This document shows positions 52,468 through 60,825 of a stretch of DNA of 64,000 nucleotides, one piece after another. Position 1 is the stretch's first letter, and each line of letters begins with the position of its first letter. The position numbers and the translations under genes were made by a program. The notes under the pieces were generated by a model. It had not been told where the DNA came from and did no database searches. It was given only the letters and a program-made list of their open reading frames with translations. The DNA comes from an uncultured Clostridia bacterium (GTDB lineage Bacteria; Bacillota; Clostridia; TANB77; CAG-508). Where the stretch lies: NCBI GenBank assembly GCA_944387405.1, contig CALXET010000001.1, forward strand, positions 1 through 64,000, written 5' to 3'.

Positions 52468-52863
52468 ATGGATAGAGATTTTGAAATATTATTAGAAGAA
52501 GCAAAGAAAATTGCTGGTAAAAAAATACTTAGCGAATATGCATCTTGTGGTCATGTTGGATGTGCTTTAATGACTGATAAGGGAAATATTTATACAGGAA
52601 TTTCAGTAGATTTAAATTGTGCTCTTGGAAAATGTGCAGAATATGCAGCAATTTCAGATATGCTTAAAAATGGTGAAAGTAGAATAACGAAAATAGTTGC
52701 ATATGCGGCTAAACAAAAAATATATTCTCCTTGTGGAAGTTGTAGAGAATTAATAAGAATGGTGAATATGGATAATTTAGATACAGAAGTTTTAACTGAA
52801 AATAAAACTATATGTAAAATAAAAGATTTACTTCCTGAAATGTATATTACAAAAGAAGATTAA
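52468..52863 (+). CDS. Cytidine deaminase-like protein
   Basis: A 131-residue zinc deaminase. The active site is in LGKCAEYAAIS (Cys ligand and catalytic Glu) and SPCGSCREL (the two other Cys ligands). A Cys-type first ligand is normal for cytidine and blasticidin deaminases. The GHVGCALMTDKGNIYTGISVD segment forms the substrate side. It deaminates cytidine, deoxycytidine or a related base, in the middle of a nucleotide-handling gene group. RBS is AAAGGAG. Confidence 0.88.
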   Translation: MDRDFEILLEEAKKIAGKKILSEYASCGHVGCALMTDKGNIYTGISVDLNCALGKCAEYAAISDMLKNGESRITKIVAYAAKQKIYSPCGSCRELIRMVNMDNLDTEVLTENKTICKIKDLLPEMYITKED

Positions 52864-52910
52864 TTATAAAATAATAAGTAAAAAAGTTTAAATATTTTAA
52901 GGAGTAGATT

Positions 52911-53351
52911 ATGCATACTATTAATATTATACATGCTGAGAAAAAGCATAAAGATTTTATATTACATGCAAATGATGTAATAAATAATGTAAATGATACT
53001 GAGCAAACGAATGGACTTAGAGAAAATATTGACAAAGATTATTTTTGTGATAATCCAAAATTTAAATGTTTGATTGCAGAGATAGATGGAAATCCTGTTG
53101 GAATGATATTATATTCTTATTTTTACTGGGCAAATGACGGAGAAGTACTTTGGATTTCGCAAATGTTTATTGAAGAGGAATATAGAAACAAAGGAATTTT
53201 TATAGAGCTTATAAAAAAGTTAAGAGAAGAAAATAAAGATATTAAGATTATCTCTTGTGCTACTGGTGATGAGAATATCAGAATGCAGAAAATATTAAGA
53301 GGTTATAAAGCTCATGAAATCAATTTAAAATTTTATTATAAGAAAATATAA
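52911..53351 (+). CDS. GNAT acetyltransferase
   Basis: A 146-residue GNAT protein with GMILYSYFYWANDGEVLWISQMFIEEEYRNKGIFIELIKKL. The acetyl-CoA loop is EEYRNKGI, and the C-terminus ends LKFYYKKI. The motif is slightly degenerate. Its RBS is AAGGAG. It sits between the deaminase and another Nudix gene. The substrate is unknown. Confidence 0.8.
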   Translation: MHTINIIHAEKKHKDFILHANDVINNVNDTEQTNGLRENIDKDYFCDNPKFKCLIAEIDGNPVGMILYSYFYWANDGEVLWISQMFIEEEYRNKGIFIELIKKLREENKDIKIISCATGDENIRMQKILRGYKAHEINLKFYYKKI

Positions 53352-53441
53352 AATACATAAAATATGTTAAATATTAAAAATGTTAAATTGATTAAACATG
53401 TTTAGCAAATAATACTTGAATATAAGCTTGGAGGTAATATT

Positions 53442-53900
53442 ATGATAATGTCTACAACGTGTTATATAAAAAAAGATAATAAATATTTGATGTTACATAG
53501 AACTAAAAAGAAAAATGATATTAATGAAGGAAAATGGGTCGGTCCAGGAGGAAAGTTTGAGAAAAATGAGAGCCCTGAAGAATGTATTATAAGGGAAGTT
53601 AAAGAAGAAACTGGACTTGATCTTAAAAAATTATATTTAAGAGGTTTTGTTACATATGTATCAGAAAATTGGGATACTGAATATATGTATGTTTTTGTTT
53701 CAGATAAATTTGAAGGAAACATCATAGAATGTAATGAAGGAGATCTTAAATGGATAGATGAAAAAGATTTATATAATTTAAATATGTGGGAAGGAGATAA
53801 GGAGTTTTTAAAAATAATCTTAGAGACTGATAAAATCTTTTCTGTTAAATTTAAATATAATGATGATAAATTAGAAGATAGTAAAATAATTACATATTAA
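53442..53900 (+). CDS. MutT-like Nudix hydrolase
   Basis: A 152-residue Nudix protein with YLMLHRTKKKNDINEGKWVG and the box GGKFEKNESPEECIIREVKEETGL, a complete consensus. It is close to the 8-oxo-dGTP/diadenosine-type Nudix group with the following FVTYVSENWDTEYMYVF. It would hydrolyse damaged nucleotides. RBS is TTGGAGG. A terminator follows directly. Confidence 0.9.
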   Translation: MIMSTTCYIKKDNKYLMLHRTKKKNDINEGKWVGPGGKFEKNESPEECIIREVKEETGLDLKKLYLRGFVTYVSENWDTEYMYVFVSDKFEGNIIECNEGDLKWIDEKDLYNLNMWEGDKEFLKIILETDKIFSVKFKYNDDKLEDSKIITY

Positions 53901-53907
53901 TATTTCT

Positions 53908-53938
53908 AAGTATAACTAAAATTGGTTATACTTTTTTA
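53908..53938 (+). terminator. Terminator after the Nudix gene
   Basis: AAGTATAAC (53908-53916) pairs with GTTATACTT (53925-53933), followed by TTTTT. Confidence 0.88.
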
Positions 53939-54008
53939 AATTTGTATTGAAGAATAAAACGATGTGTTATAAAATGCATAAAAAGAAAAACGATTTTGGA
54001 GGAGTTAT

Positions 54009-54887
54009 ATGAAGAAAATAATTGTTGAAGTTGGATCTACTGTTACAAAGATTGATGAGTATGATGGAGTAGAAATTAGAAAATTAAAAACGCTTACTAT
54101 TCAATTTAAGAAAAATTATAAGAAAAATAATTGCCTAGACGAAAATGATATTAGTAGATTAATTTCTGAAGTAAAAGATTTAAATAAAGATAATGAAAGT
54201 GATATTTATGTATGTGGTACCAGTGTATTTAGAAATTTGGAAGGAGAGGAAAAAGAAAAATTTTTATCAAGATTTAAGAAAGAAACAGGTTGTGAATTTA
54301 ATATAATAGATCAAGAAAAGGAAAATGAACTAACTGTATATGGTACAACAAGATTTGTAAAAGATAAAGTTACTGTGTTTATTGGAGGTGGAGGTTCTAC
54401 TGAAATTGCAACTTATGATAATGGTATAAAAGAAATGGTAAATTCCAAAATAGGTGTAATTGATGTAATGAATGAATTTCCTGACTTAGCAGATGATATA
54501 GCAAAAACTGATATTAATACAGTTATGGATTTTATAAAACAAAGACTAAATCTTCCAAAAGAAAAGTCTGATATTTTAATTTTATCAGGTGGAGGGCATG
54601 AGTTTTTTGCAAGAAACTCTGGAATAAAATATGAGAAAAATACATTATATGAAGATAAAGCTTCATCAATTATGATGGATATAGATACTAGAAAAAAAGA
54701 GAGTATACGATATTATAAAGAAATTTCATTAGATGAGATAAGAAAAAAAGTAGATGATCCTGATTGGTGGTATGCAACAAGAGCAATGTGTGCTTTCGTT
54801 TTAGTTGTAGCTGAAGCTATTGGTGCAAAATATATTGTTCCAACTGATATTGCAATGGTATATGGAATTATAAATAATTTAAAATAG
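54009..54887 (+). CDS. Ppx/GppA-like phosphatase
   Basis: A 292-residue ASKHA-fold protein related to exopolyphosphatase/guanosine pentaphosphatase. The phosphate loops are IIVEVGSTVTKID at the N-terminus and FIGGGGSTEIATY in the middle, and ILSGGGHEF follows. It is shorter than typical Ppx/GppA proteins and begins with VEVGS instead of IDIGS. It may hydrolyse polyphosphate or pppGpp. It lies 15 bases before a DUF84 gene. RBS is TTGGAGGAG. Confidence 0.75.
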   Translation: MKKIIVEVGSTVTKIDEYDGVEIRKLKTLTIQFKKNYKKNNCLDENDISRLISEVKDLNKDNESDIYVCGTSVFRNLEGEEKEKFLSRFKKETGCEFNIIDQEKENELTVYGTTRFVKDKVTVFIGGGGSTEIATYDNGIKEMVNSKIGVIDVMNEFPDLADDIAKTDINTVMDFIKQRLNLPKEKSDILILSGGGHEFFARNSGIKYEKNTLYEDKASSIMMDIDTRKKESIRYYKEISLDEIRKKVDDPDWWYATRAMCAFVLVVAEAIGAKYIVPTDIAMVYGIINNLK

Positions 54888-54902
54888 AAAGGTGTTATTT
54901 TT

Positions 54903-55433
54903 ATGAGAATTTTAATTGGAACTCGTAATCCCGGAAAAATAGAAGGTGCAAGAAGAGCATTTAGTCATTATTTTGATGATTTTGAAATTGAAGGAGTAAA
55001 CGTTTCTTCTGATGTAGGAGATGAACCAGTAAACGATGAGATTTATATTGGTGCAAAAAACAGAGTAAAAAATTTAAAAAAATATGCAAAAGAAAATAAT
55101 ATTGATACTGATTTTTATATTGGTTCTGAATCAGGAATTACAAATAGTCTTGGAAAATGGATGATAGTAAATATAGGAGTAATAGAGGATAACGCAGGTG
55201 TAGAAGGTTTTGGTGCATCTCCTGCATTTCCTGTACCAGATAAATATGTAGATGAAATAATAAAAACTGATCTTGGAAAAGTAATGGATAAATTATTTTC
55301 AGAAGAAAACTTAGCAAAAGGAAAAGGTGGAGTTAGCCTTCTTACTAAAGATGTTATATCTCGTATAGATCAAACTGAAGAAGCTTTTGTGATGGCTCTT
55401 ACTGAGCATATTAATGGAGATTTATGGAGATAA
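54903..55433 (+). CDS. DUF84 inosine/xanthosine triphosphatase
   Basis: A 176-residue DUF84 protein, related to YjjX-type non-canonical purine NTP phosphatases. Signatures are IGTRNPGKIEGARRAF at the N-terminus, DEPVNDEIYIGAKNRV, FYIGSESGI and KGKGGVSLLTKDVISR. It removes ITP/XTP from the pool in known homologues. It is preceded by the Ppx/GppA gene (15-base gap). A CCC-GGA-AAA sequence near its start contains CGGAAAA, but in frame as Pro-Gly-Lys, so no recoding is involved. Confidence 0.88.
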   Translation: MRILIGTRNPGKIEGARRAFSHYFDDFEIEGVNVSSDVGDEPVNDEIYIGAKNRVKNLKKYAKENNIDTDFYIGSESGITNSLGKWMIVNIGVIEDNAGVEGFGASPAFPVPDKYVDEIIKTDLGKVMDKLFSEENLAKGKGGVSLLTKDVISRIDQTEEAFVMALTEHINGDLWR

Positions 55434-55452
55434 AAATATTAAAGATATAAAT

Positions 55453-55518
55453 AAAAAGCAAATTTAAAGTGGATTTTAAATAAAATTATATATTTTACTT
55501 TAGATTTGCTTTTCTTTT
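55453..55518. terminator. Bidirectional terminator
   Basis: AAAAGCAAAT-TAAAGT pairs with ACTTTA-ATTTGCTTTT across an AT-rich loop. It separates the DUF84 gene from the convergent ASCH gene. Confidence 0.75.
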
Positions 55519-55530
55519 TAACAAATTAAA

Positions 55531-55875
55531 TTAATTAAGAGAAATCATAATTCCTAAAACTCCATACTTAGATTGTTTTTCTTTTGTATAAAATTTTTCA
55601 AGTTCATTTAATAAATCTTGTTTAGTAATAGTTTCATCAGCACAGATTTTTGTTCCATATTCATTTATTAATTCTTCAAAAGTATTATATTTTAATAATT
55701 TTATTACAGTAGTTTCAAAAGATTCATCTAAAAGAGGTTCTTTATAAAATATAATTTTATCACCAATACATATTTTAGATCTTTTTTCATCATTTAATCT
55801 AAGCTCAATTCTTTTTGTCCCATTTTTCATATAATAGAAATGATTTGGTTGTAGTTTCATAGTAAAAGTGTTCAT
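55531..55875 (-). CDS. ASCH-domain protein
   Basis: A 114-residue ASCH-domain protein with MKLQPNHFYYMKNGTKRIELRLNDEKRSKICIGDKIIFYKEP. The conserved KRIELRL segment lines the presumed ligand cavity of this PUA-like fold. The short form resembles RNA- or nucleoside-binding ASCH proteins, some of which act on acetylated cytidine. It is host-like in composition and divergent from the 162-residue orphan. RBS is TAGGAG. Confidence 0.82.
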   Translation of the reverse strand: MNTFTMKLQPNHFYYMKNGTKRIELRLNDEKRSKICIGDKIIFYKEPLLDESFETTVIKLLKYNTFEELINEYGTKICADETITKQDLLNELEKFYTKEKQSKYGVLGIMISLN

Positions 55876-55941
55876 AATTTTTTCTCCTATATATTTTGTG
55901 TTTTTTTACTAATTTAATATATTATATCATAGTTTTAAATT

Positions 55942-55970
55942 TTGAAAAGTTAACATAAATGTGATATAAT
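55942..55970 (+). promoter_or_regulatory. Promoter of the 162-residue orphan
   Basis: TTGAAA (55942-55947), a 17-base spacer ending TGA, and TATAAT (55965-55970), giving an extended -10 promoter with a short leader. Confidence 0.78.
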
Positions 55971-56001
55971 TATTATATAAGTCAATTAGAGGAGGGATAT
56001 T

Positions 56002-56490
56002 ATGAAGGAGATTTCATTTGCAGAAAAGGTTTCCCGGATAAGGGAGCAGGTCCATCAGGATCTTGATTTTTCTGCTTATGATTCGACGGAGTGTAGGAAT
56101 ACGACCAACTGCTTTTCACACGCAATTGGTGCAACTGCCAGCTTTGACAGCATTTATAGGGTTGGTGCTATCTCAGGGTTTAAGCCGTTAAATGAGGAGT
56201 ACTGTTCCATAGATGAAGTTAAAGATCTCCTATCCAAAGATATGGAAACTCTTGGTCTTGGCTTTGAGCCTTATAATCATGAGGCTCTTAAGGAAAATGA
56301 GTATGTTATCGTTCTTCTTATCAAGAGCTATCGTGAGATGATCAATGATTACCATTTCTTAAGGTATGAAGGTGGTGTGTGGACAGAGAAGTGGCGAGGA
56401 TCCAAACCAACGGTGATAGATGATCCTTCTCGAACTCAGTACATGGGATTCCCATGGAAATGGTGCGGGGAGTATAAAATCACCAAATGA
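56002..56490 (+). CDS. Orphan 162-residue protein (foreign composition)
   Basis: A 162-residue soluble protein that I do not recognise. It starts MKEISFAEKVSRIREQVHQD. The middle holds CRNTTNCFSHAIGATASFDSIYRVG, and it ends with GFPWKWCGEYKITK. Cys, His and Trp near the termini recall thiol or papain-like hydrolase sites (compare NCFSHA and YHFLR), but this is a weak resemblance. It contains an in-frame CGG at 56035. G+C is clearly above the neighbours. RBS is GAGGAGGG. Confidence 0.6.
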   Translation: MKEISFAEKVSRIREQVHQDLDFSAYDSTECRNTTNCFSHAIGATASFDSIYRVGAISGFKPLNEEYCSIDEVKDLLSKDMETLGLGFEPYNHEALKENEYVIVLLIKSYREMINDYHFLRYEGGVWTEKWRGSKPTVIDDPSRTQYMGFPWKWCGEYKITK

Positions 56491-56494
56491 CTTT

Positions 56495-56524
56495 GTGGCG
56501 ACCAATGGGTCGCCACTCTTTTTC
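56495..56524 (+). terminator. GC-rich terminator of the 162-residue orphan
   Basis: GTGGCGACC (56495-56503) pairs with GGTCGCCAC (56508-56516), followed by TCTTTTTC. Confidence 0.9.
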
Positions 56525-56603
56525 TTGACTAATGTGATAGAATAATTATTGTAATAATGAAATAAAATTATATATATATTATTATTATATTGGAGGTAAT
56601 TAT

Positions 56604-57230
56604 ATGAAAGTATTATTAATTAATGGAAGCCCAAGAAGTAATGGATGTACATATACTGCATTAAAAGAAGTCGAAAAAACTTTAAACGAAGAAGGAATAG
56701 AGACAGAGATTTTTCAAGTAGGAAATAAACCAATTGCTGGATGCATTGGGTGCGGAGCTTGCAAAAAACTTGGAAAATGTTTCAGAGATGATGATGGAGT
56801 AAATGAGTGTATAGAAAAAATAAAAACTAGTGACGGATTAATTGTTGGAAGTCCTGTTCATTTTGCAAGTGCTTCAGGTGCTATAACATCATTTTTAGAT
56901 AGAGTATTTTATGCTGGATCAGGAAAGGATTTTGCAAACAAACCAGGTGCAAGTATAGTTAGTTGTAGAAGAGGTGGCGCTAGCTTTACATTTGACCAAT
57001 TAAATAAATATTTTTCTATAAGAAATATGCCACAAGTTAATTCAAACTATTGGAATATGGTACATGGAAATACTCCTGAGGAAGTAGTAAAAGATGAGGA
57101 AGGAATGCAAACAATGAGAATGTTAGGAAGAAATATGGCATGGCTTTTAAAATGTATTGAAGCAGGAAAAAAAGCCGGTGTAAAGCTTCCTGAACCAGAA
57201 AAAAAGATACAAACTAATTTTATAAGATAA
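56604..57230 (+). CDS. NADPH-dependent FMN reductase/flavodoxin-like iron-sulfur flavoprotein
   Basis: A 208-residue flavodoxin-fold protein. INGSPRSNGCTYTAL (6-20) binds the FMN phosphate. GCIGCGACKKLGKC contains a compact cysteine cluster as in iron-sulfur flavoproteins, and GSPVHFASASGAITSFLDRVFY forms the flavin loop. It probably reduces quinones, azo compounds or other acceptors with NAD(P)H. It is a single-gene unit. RBS is TTGGAGG. Confidence 0.88.
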   Translation: MKVLLINGSPRSNGCTYTALKEVEKTLNEEGIETEIFQVGNKPIAGCIGCGACKKLGKCFRDDDGVNECIEKIKTSDGLIVGSPVHFASASGAITSFLDRVFYAGSGKDFANKPGASIVSCRRGGASFTFDQLNKYFSIRNMPQVNSNYWNMVHGNTPEEVVKDEEGMQTMRMLGRNMAWLLKCIEAGKKAGVKLPEPEKKIQTNFIR

Positions 57231-57266
57231 TATTATTAAAATAGTAAAAATGACTATAGATGAAGT

Positions 57267-57315
57267 AAACCTAAATTGTTAGACAAAAAAGTTTAACAAT
57301 TCGGGTTTATTTTTG
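57267..57315 (+). terminator. Terminator after the flavin reductase
   Basis: TAAACC-AAATTGTTA pairs with TAACAATT-GGGTTTA, followed by TTTTTG. Confidence 0.85.
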
Positions 57316-57421
57316 CTTTATGATATTTATTAATTTTGTTTTTTATTTTCTAGTTGTACTTTAAATTAAAAATAATACGTGATATAATCGCATTGTTAGA
57401 ATTTATATTAAGGAGTTTATT

Positions 57422-59167
57422 ATGAGTAGTAAAAATTGTCTTTATAATGATGTAAAAAAATATAGAGATTTAAGAGAAGTAGTAAATGATGCTGTAGATA
57501 AATTTCCTGAAAAAACAGCATTTATTGAGAAGATAAAAGATGGTGAAAATGTAACATATAGAAATATTTCTTATAAAGAATTTAAAGAAGAGATAGATGG
57601 ACTTGCATCTTCGCTTATTTCTCTTGGACTTAAGGATAAAAAGATTGCGATACTTTCTCAAAATAGATATGAATGGATTGAATCATATTTTACAATAGTA
57701 AATGGAGTTGGTGTTGTAGTTCCACTAGATAGATCTCTTCCTAAAGATGAAGTAATAAGTCTTTTAAGAAGATCAAAAGTAGATGCCGTGATTTTCGATG
57801 AAAAGTATAAAGACATTATGAAAGAGATTAAAGATACTGACAAAGAAAATAATGTTAAGTATTACATTTGTATTGATAAAGAAGAAGGCGATGATTTTAT
57901 TTCTTATGATAAACTTATAGAAAAAGGAAAACAATATGTTAAAGAAAATTCTGATTATTACAAAAAATATGTAAATGCGGAGATTGATCCAAAAGAAATG
58001 AGAATGCTTTTATATACATCTGGTACTACATCAATGTCTAAAGCAGTAATGCTTTGCCATGAAAATATTGTTACTGAACTTTATGGATTAGAATCAGTGC
58101 TTAAGCTATATCCAGAAAAAGATAGATATTTAGAGTTTTTACCACTTCATCATACTCTTGGAACTATAGTAATGATATTTATTTTTGCAACAGGAGGGGA
58201 AACAGCTTTTTGCGAAGGATTAAGACATATCCAAGAAAATATTATAGAATATAAACCAACGATTTTTGTAGCTGTCCCACTTTTGATAGAAAATATATAT
58301 AAAAAGATTATGAAACAAGTTGAGAAAAAAGGTAAGCTAAAGAAAGTTGAATTTGGCCGTAAATTATGTAATTTTTTACTTAAATTCGGAATAGATATTA
58401 GAAGAAAAGTATTTAAAGAGATAATTGACAATCTAGGAGGACTAAGAGTTGTAATATCAGGTGCTGCATCACTTGATAAAGAAGTTGCAAAAGCTTTTAA
58501 TGAAATGGGAATAGAACTAGTACAAGGGTATGGATTAACTGAAACATCTCCTGTAATTACAGTTGAAAATGATAAGTATGTTAAATATGGCTCAGTAGGT
58601 TTCCCTTTAATAGATGTTGAAGTTAAAATAGAAGATCCTGATGAAAACGGAATAGGAGAGATTAAAACTAAAGGTCCAATAGTAATGCTTGGATATTATG
58701 AGATGGAAGAAGAAACAAAAGAAGTTTTAACTGATGATGGATGGTTTTATACAGGTGATTTAGGATATATTGATGATGAAGGATACTTATTTGTTACAGG
58801 AAGAAAAAAATATGTAATCGTGCTTAAAAATGGTAAAAATATTTATCCAGAAGAATTAGAAAATTTGATAAATAAATTACCATATGTTTCAGAATGTATA
58901 GTATTTGGTTATCCAAAAGACGATGATTTAGTAGTTACAGCTAAAATCGTTTATAATAAAGAATATGTAGAAGATGTAATGAATGGAATTACAAAAGAAG
59001 AGTTAGAAAAAATTATATGGCAAGATATTAAAAAAATTAATTCTACACTTTCTACATTTAAGCATATAAAGAAAATAGTTGTTACAGATGAACCTATGAT
59101 AAAAACTACTACAGCGAAAATAAAGAAATTAGCTGAAATAGAAAAGACAATTAAAGAGATAAAATAA
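57422..59167 (+). CDS. Long-chain acyl-CoA synthetase (AMP-binding), paralogue 2
   Basis: A 581-residue adenylate-forming enzyme similar to the one at 42873 but without its N-terminal extension. Motifs are LLYTSGTTSMSKAVML, VQGYGLTETSPVITV, GWFYTGDLGYIDDEGYLFVTGR and the C-terminal KTTTAKIKK with the catalytic Lys. The LPLHHTLGT segment is shared with the paralogue. It would activate fatty acids to acyl-CoA. It is a single-gene unit with RBS AAGGAG, and a strong terminator follows. Confidence 0.9.
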   Translation: MSSKNCLYNDVKKYRDLREVVNDAVDKFPEKTAFIEKIKDGENVTYRNISYKEFKEEIDGLASSLISLGLKDKKIAILSQNRYEWIESYFTIVNGVGVVVPLDRSLPKDEVISLLRRSKVDAVIFDEKYKDIMKEIKDTDKENNVKYYICIDKEEGDDFISYDKLIEKGKQYVKENSDYYKKYVNAEIDPKEMRMLLYTSGTTSMSKAVMLCHENIVTELYGLESVLKLYPEKDRYLEFLPLHHTLGTIVMIFIFATGGETAFCEGLRHIQENIIEYKPTIFVAVPLLIENIYKKIMKQVEKKGKLKKVEFGRKLCNFLLKFGIDIRRKVFKEIIDNLGGLRVVISGAASLDKEVAKAFNEMGIELVQGYGLTETSPVITVENDKYVKYGSVGFPLIDVEVKIEDPDENGIGEIKTKGPIVMLGYYEMEEETKEVLTDDGWFYTGDLGYIDDEGYLFVTGRKKYVIVLKNGKNIYPEELENLINKLPYVSECIVFGYPKDDDLVVTAKIVYNKEYVEDVMNGITKEELEKIIWQDIKKINSTLSTFKHIKKIVVTDEPMIKTTTAKIKKLAEIEKTIKEIK

Positions 59168-59183
59168 TGTAAATAAAAGAAGT

Positions 59184-59228
59184 AAAAGTAGTATTACAAT
59201 AAAAAAGTAATACTACTTTTATTTTAAT
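59184..59228 (+). terminator. Terminator after acyl-CoA synthetase 2
   Basis: AAAAGTAGTATTAC (59184-59197) and its exact complement GTAATACTACTTTT (59207-59220), followed by ATTTTAATT. Confidence 0.9.
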
Positions 59229-59350
59229 TAAGATATTTATATATACTTTTAATAGTATTTTAATCTTTAAAGTATAAATTATAGTTTATAATTAATGAAT
59301 TTTTATTTTCTATATGATAAAATGTAACTGATAAAAAGGAGGAATATAAA

Positions 59351-59890
59351 ATGAATGGGATTTTAAAAAAGATAGCATATACATCTCTTATTCAAGATTT
59401 AATAGTACTGCTTTTTGCTGTAATATTATTAAATATGCAAGGGTTTATTTTTGATATTATTGCAATATTTATAGGAGCTTTTTTCATATTTAAAGGAATA
59501 GTAGATATTTGTAGATATGCTATTTCAAAAGGATTAAGTGATTTATATAAAAATGAACTTGTTTTTGGATTGATTTCTATATTATTAGGATTTTTAATAA
59601 TAATTGCGAGAAATGCATTTGGTTGGTTAGTAAATACATGCATAGCAATATTTATAATATATGGAGCTGTTAAAAATCTAGATTTTTCAATGAAAATGAA
59701 ATCATTAGGTATAAATATGTGGCTTGCTATGGCTGTGATTTCTGTTTTAATGATTATATTTGGAATATATATTTTTCTAAATAAAAATATTTTAGTAAGT
59801 GCATATGCAATTTATTTAATTATATATTCAATAATGGATATAGTAGAAAGTATATTATTTATATTGTGTTCTAGAAAAATATTTAAGTAA
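59351..59890 (+). CDS. DUF308/HdeD-like membrane protein
   Basis: A 179-residue protein with six hydrophobic segments of about 20 residues arranged as three hairpins (near 12-30, 32-50, 70-87, 90-107, 120-140 and 146-170). This is the HdeD/DUF308 layout. In Enterobacteria HdeD is linked to acid resistance; the function in Firmicutes is unknown. It has RBS AAGGAGG and no close operon partner. Confidence 0.8.
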   Translation: MNGILKKIAYTSLIQDLIVLLFAVILLNMQGFIFDIIAIFIGAFFIFKGIVDICRYAISKGLSDLYKNELVFGLISILLGFLIIIARNAFGWLVNTCIAIFIIYGAVKNLDFSMKMKSLGINMWLAMAVISVLMIIFGIYIFLNKNILVSAYAIYLIIYSIMDIVESILFILCSRKIFK

Positions 59891-59999
59891 TATAAATAAT
59901 ATATAAATTAAATATAATTTTTTAAATAACTTTAATTTTATATTATTTAATGTTATATTAAGGTTGTAAAGTATAAAATAACATCATAATAAAAAGGGG

Positions 60000-60692
60000 G
60001 TGAGCAAGAGAACAACAGAATTAGTAAAAAAAGATAATTTATTATCTGAAAATAAGGACATAGACGTAAAAGAAGATCATTTTAAAGAGCTTATGAGTAT
60101 TTATGAGGCTGCTATGGATAAAATGACTATGTATTTAAATGAAATAAAGCGTGATGTGAAAAAATTTTACGATTATGATGTAATAGATCATATTTCAAGT
60201 AGATTAAAATCACCAGAAAGTATAATTACGAAAATGGAAAAGAAGGGTTATGAATTAAATTATAAAGAATTAATTGAGAATATTCATGATGTTGCTGGTG
60301 TAAGAGTTGTATGTCCTTTAAAAGATGATATTTATAAGATGAAAGAGATAATTTCTAATATAGATGAAATAAAAGTACTAGAAGAAGTAGACTATGTATC
60401 AAAGCCTAAAAAAAGTGGATATAGGAGTTATCATATGATTTGCAGTGTTCCAGTGGAATACAAGGATAATCTGCTGTATGTAAATGTAGAGGTTCAAATA
60501 AGAACAATGGCAATGGATTTTTGGGCAACACTTGAACATAGAATGAAATATAAATCATCAGTAGGATATTCTGAGGAATGCTCAAAAGAATTTATAAAGT
60601 TTGCAAAAACAATTACTTCTTTAGACAATAAAATAGAAAAACTTTATGAAAAGCAACATGGTAAAAATAATATAGTAGTATTAAAAAGATAA
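60000..60692 (+). CDS. Small alarmone synthetase (RelQ/YjbM-like GTP pyrophosphokinase)
   Basis: A 230-residue RelA/SpoT synthetase-domain protein without hydrolase or regulatory domains. Motifs are HDVAGVRVVCPLKDDIYKM, YVSKPKKSGYRSYHMI and VEVQIRTMAMDFWATLEHRMKYK, which contain the catalytic Glu and substrate-binding residues. It makes (p)ppGpp from ATP and GDP/GTP. The start is uncertain. GTG 60000 touches the AAGGGGG, leaving no normal spacing, and the next ATG in frame (60093) would still keep the core domain. A terminator follows. Confidence 0.88.
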   Translation: MSKRTTELVKKDNLLSENKDIDVKEDHFKELMSIYEAAMDKMTMYLNEIKRDVKKFYDYDVIDHISSRLKSPESIITKMEKKGYELNYKELIENIHDVAGVRVVCPLKDDIYKMKEIISNIDEIKVLEEVDYVSKPKKSGYRSYHMICSVPVEYKDNLLYVNVEVQIRTMAMDFWATLEHRMKYKSSVGYSEECSKEFIKFAKTITSLDNKIEKLYEKQHGKNNIVVLKR

Positions 60693-60710
60693 TTAAATAT
60701 TTATTACAAA

Positions 60711-60740
60711 AATAGACCTTTAATGGGTCTATTTTTATAT
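60711..60740 (+). terminator. Terminator after the alarmone synthetase
   Basis: AATAGACC (60711-60718) pairs with GGTCTATT (60726-60733), followed by TTTATAT. Confidence 0.88.
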
Positions 60741-60825
60741 ATAAAAATTTATTTTTTGTAGTAGATTTTAAAAAATAATTAGTGATATAATAATTAAAAA
60801 GTTTTTTATTTAAAAGGTGATCCTT

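Noticed and set aside
54930..54945. A CGGAAAA sequence in the DUF84 gene as another recoding site
   Set aside because: It is read in frame as CCC GGA AAA (Pro-Gly-Lys) within the conserved TRNPGK motif, so there is no CGG codon and no shift.
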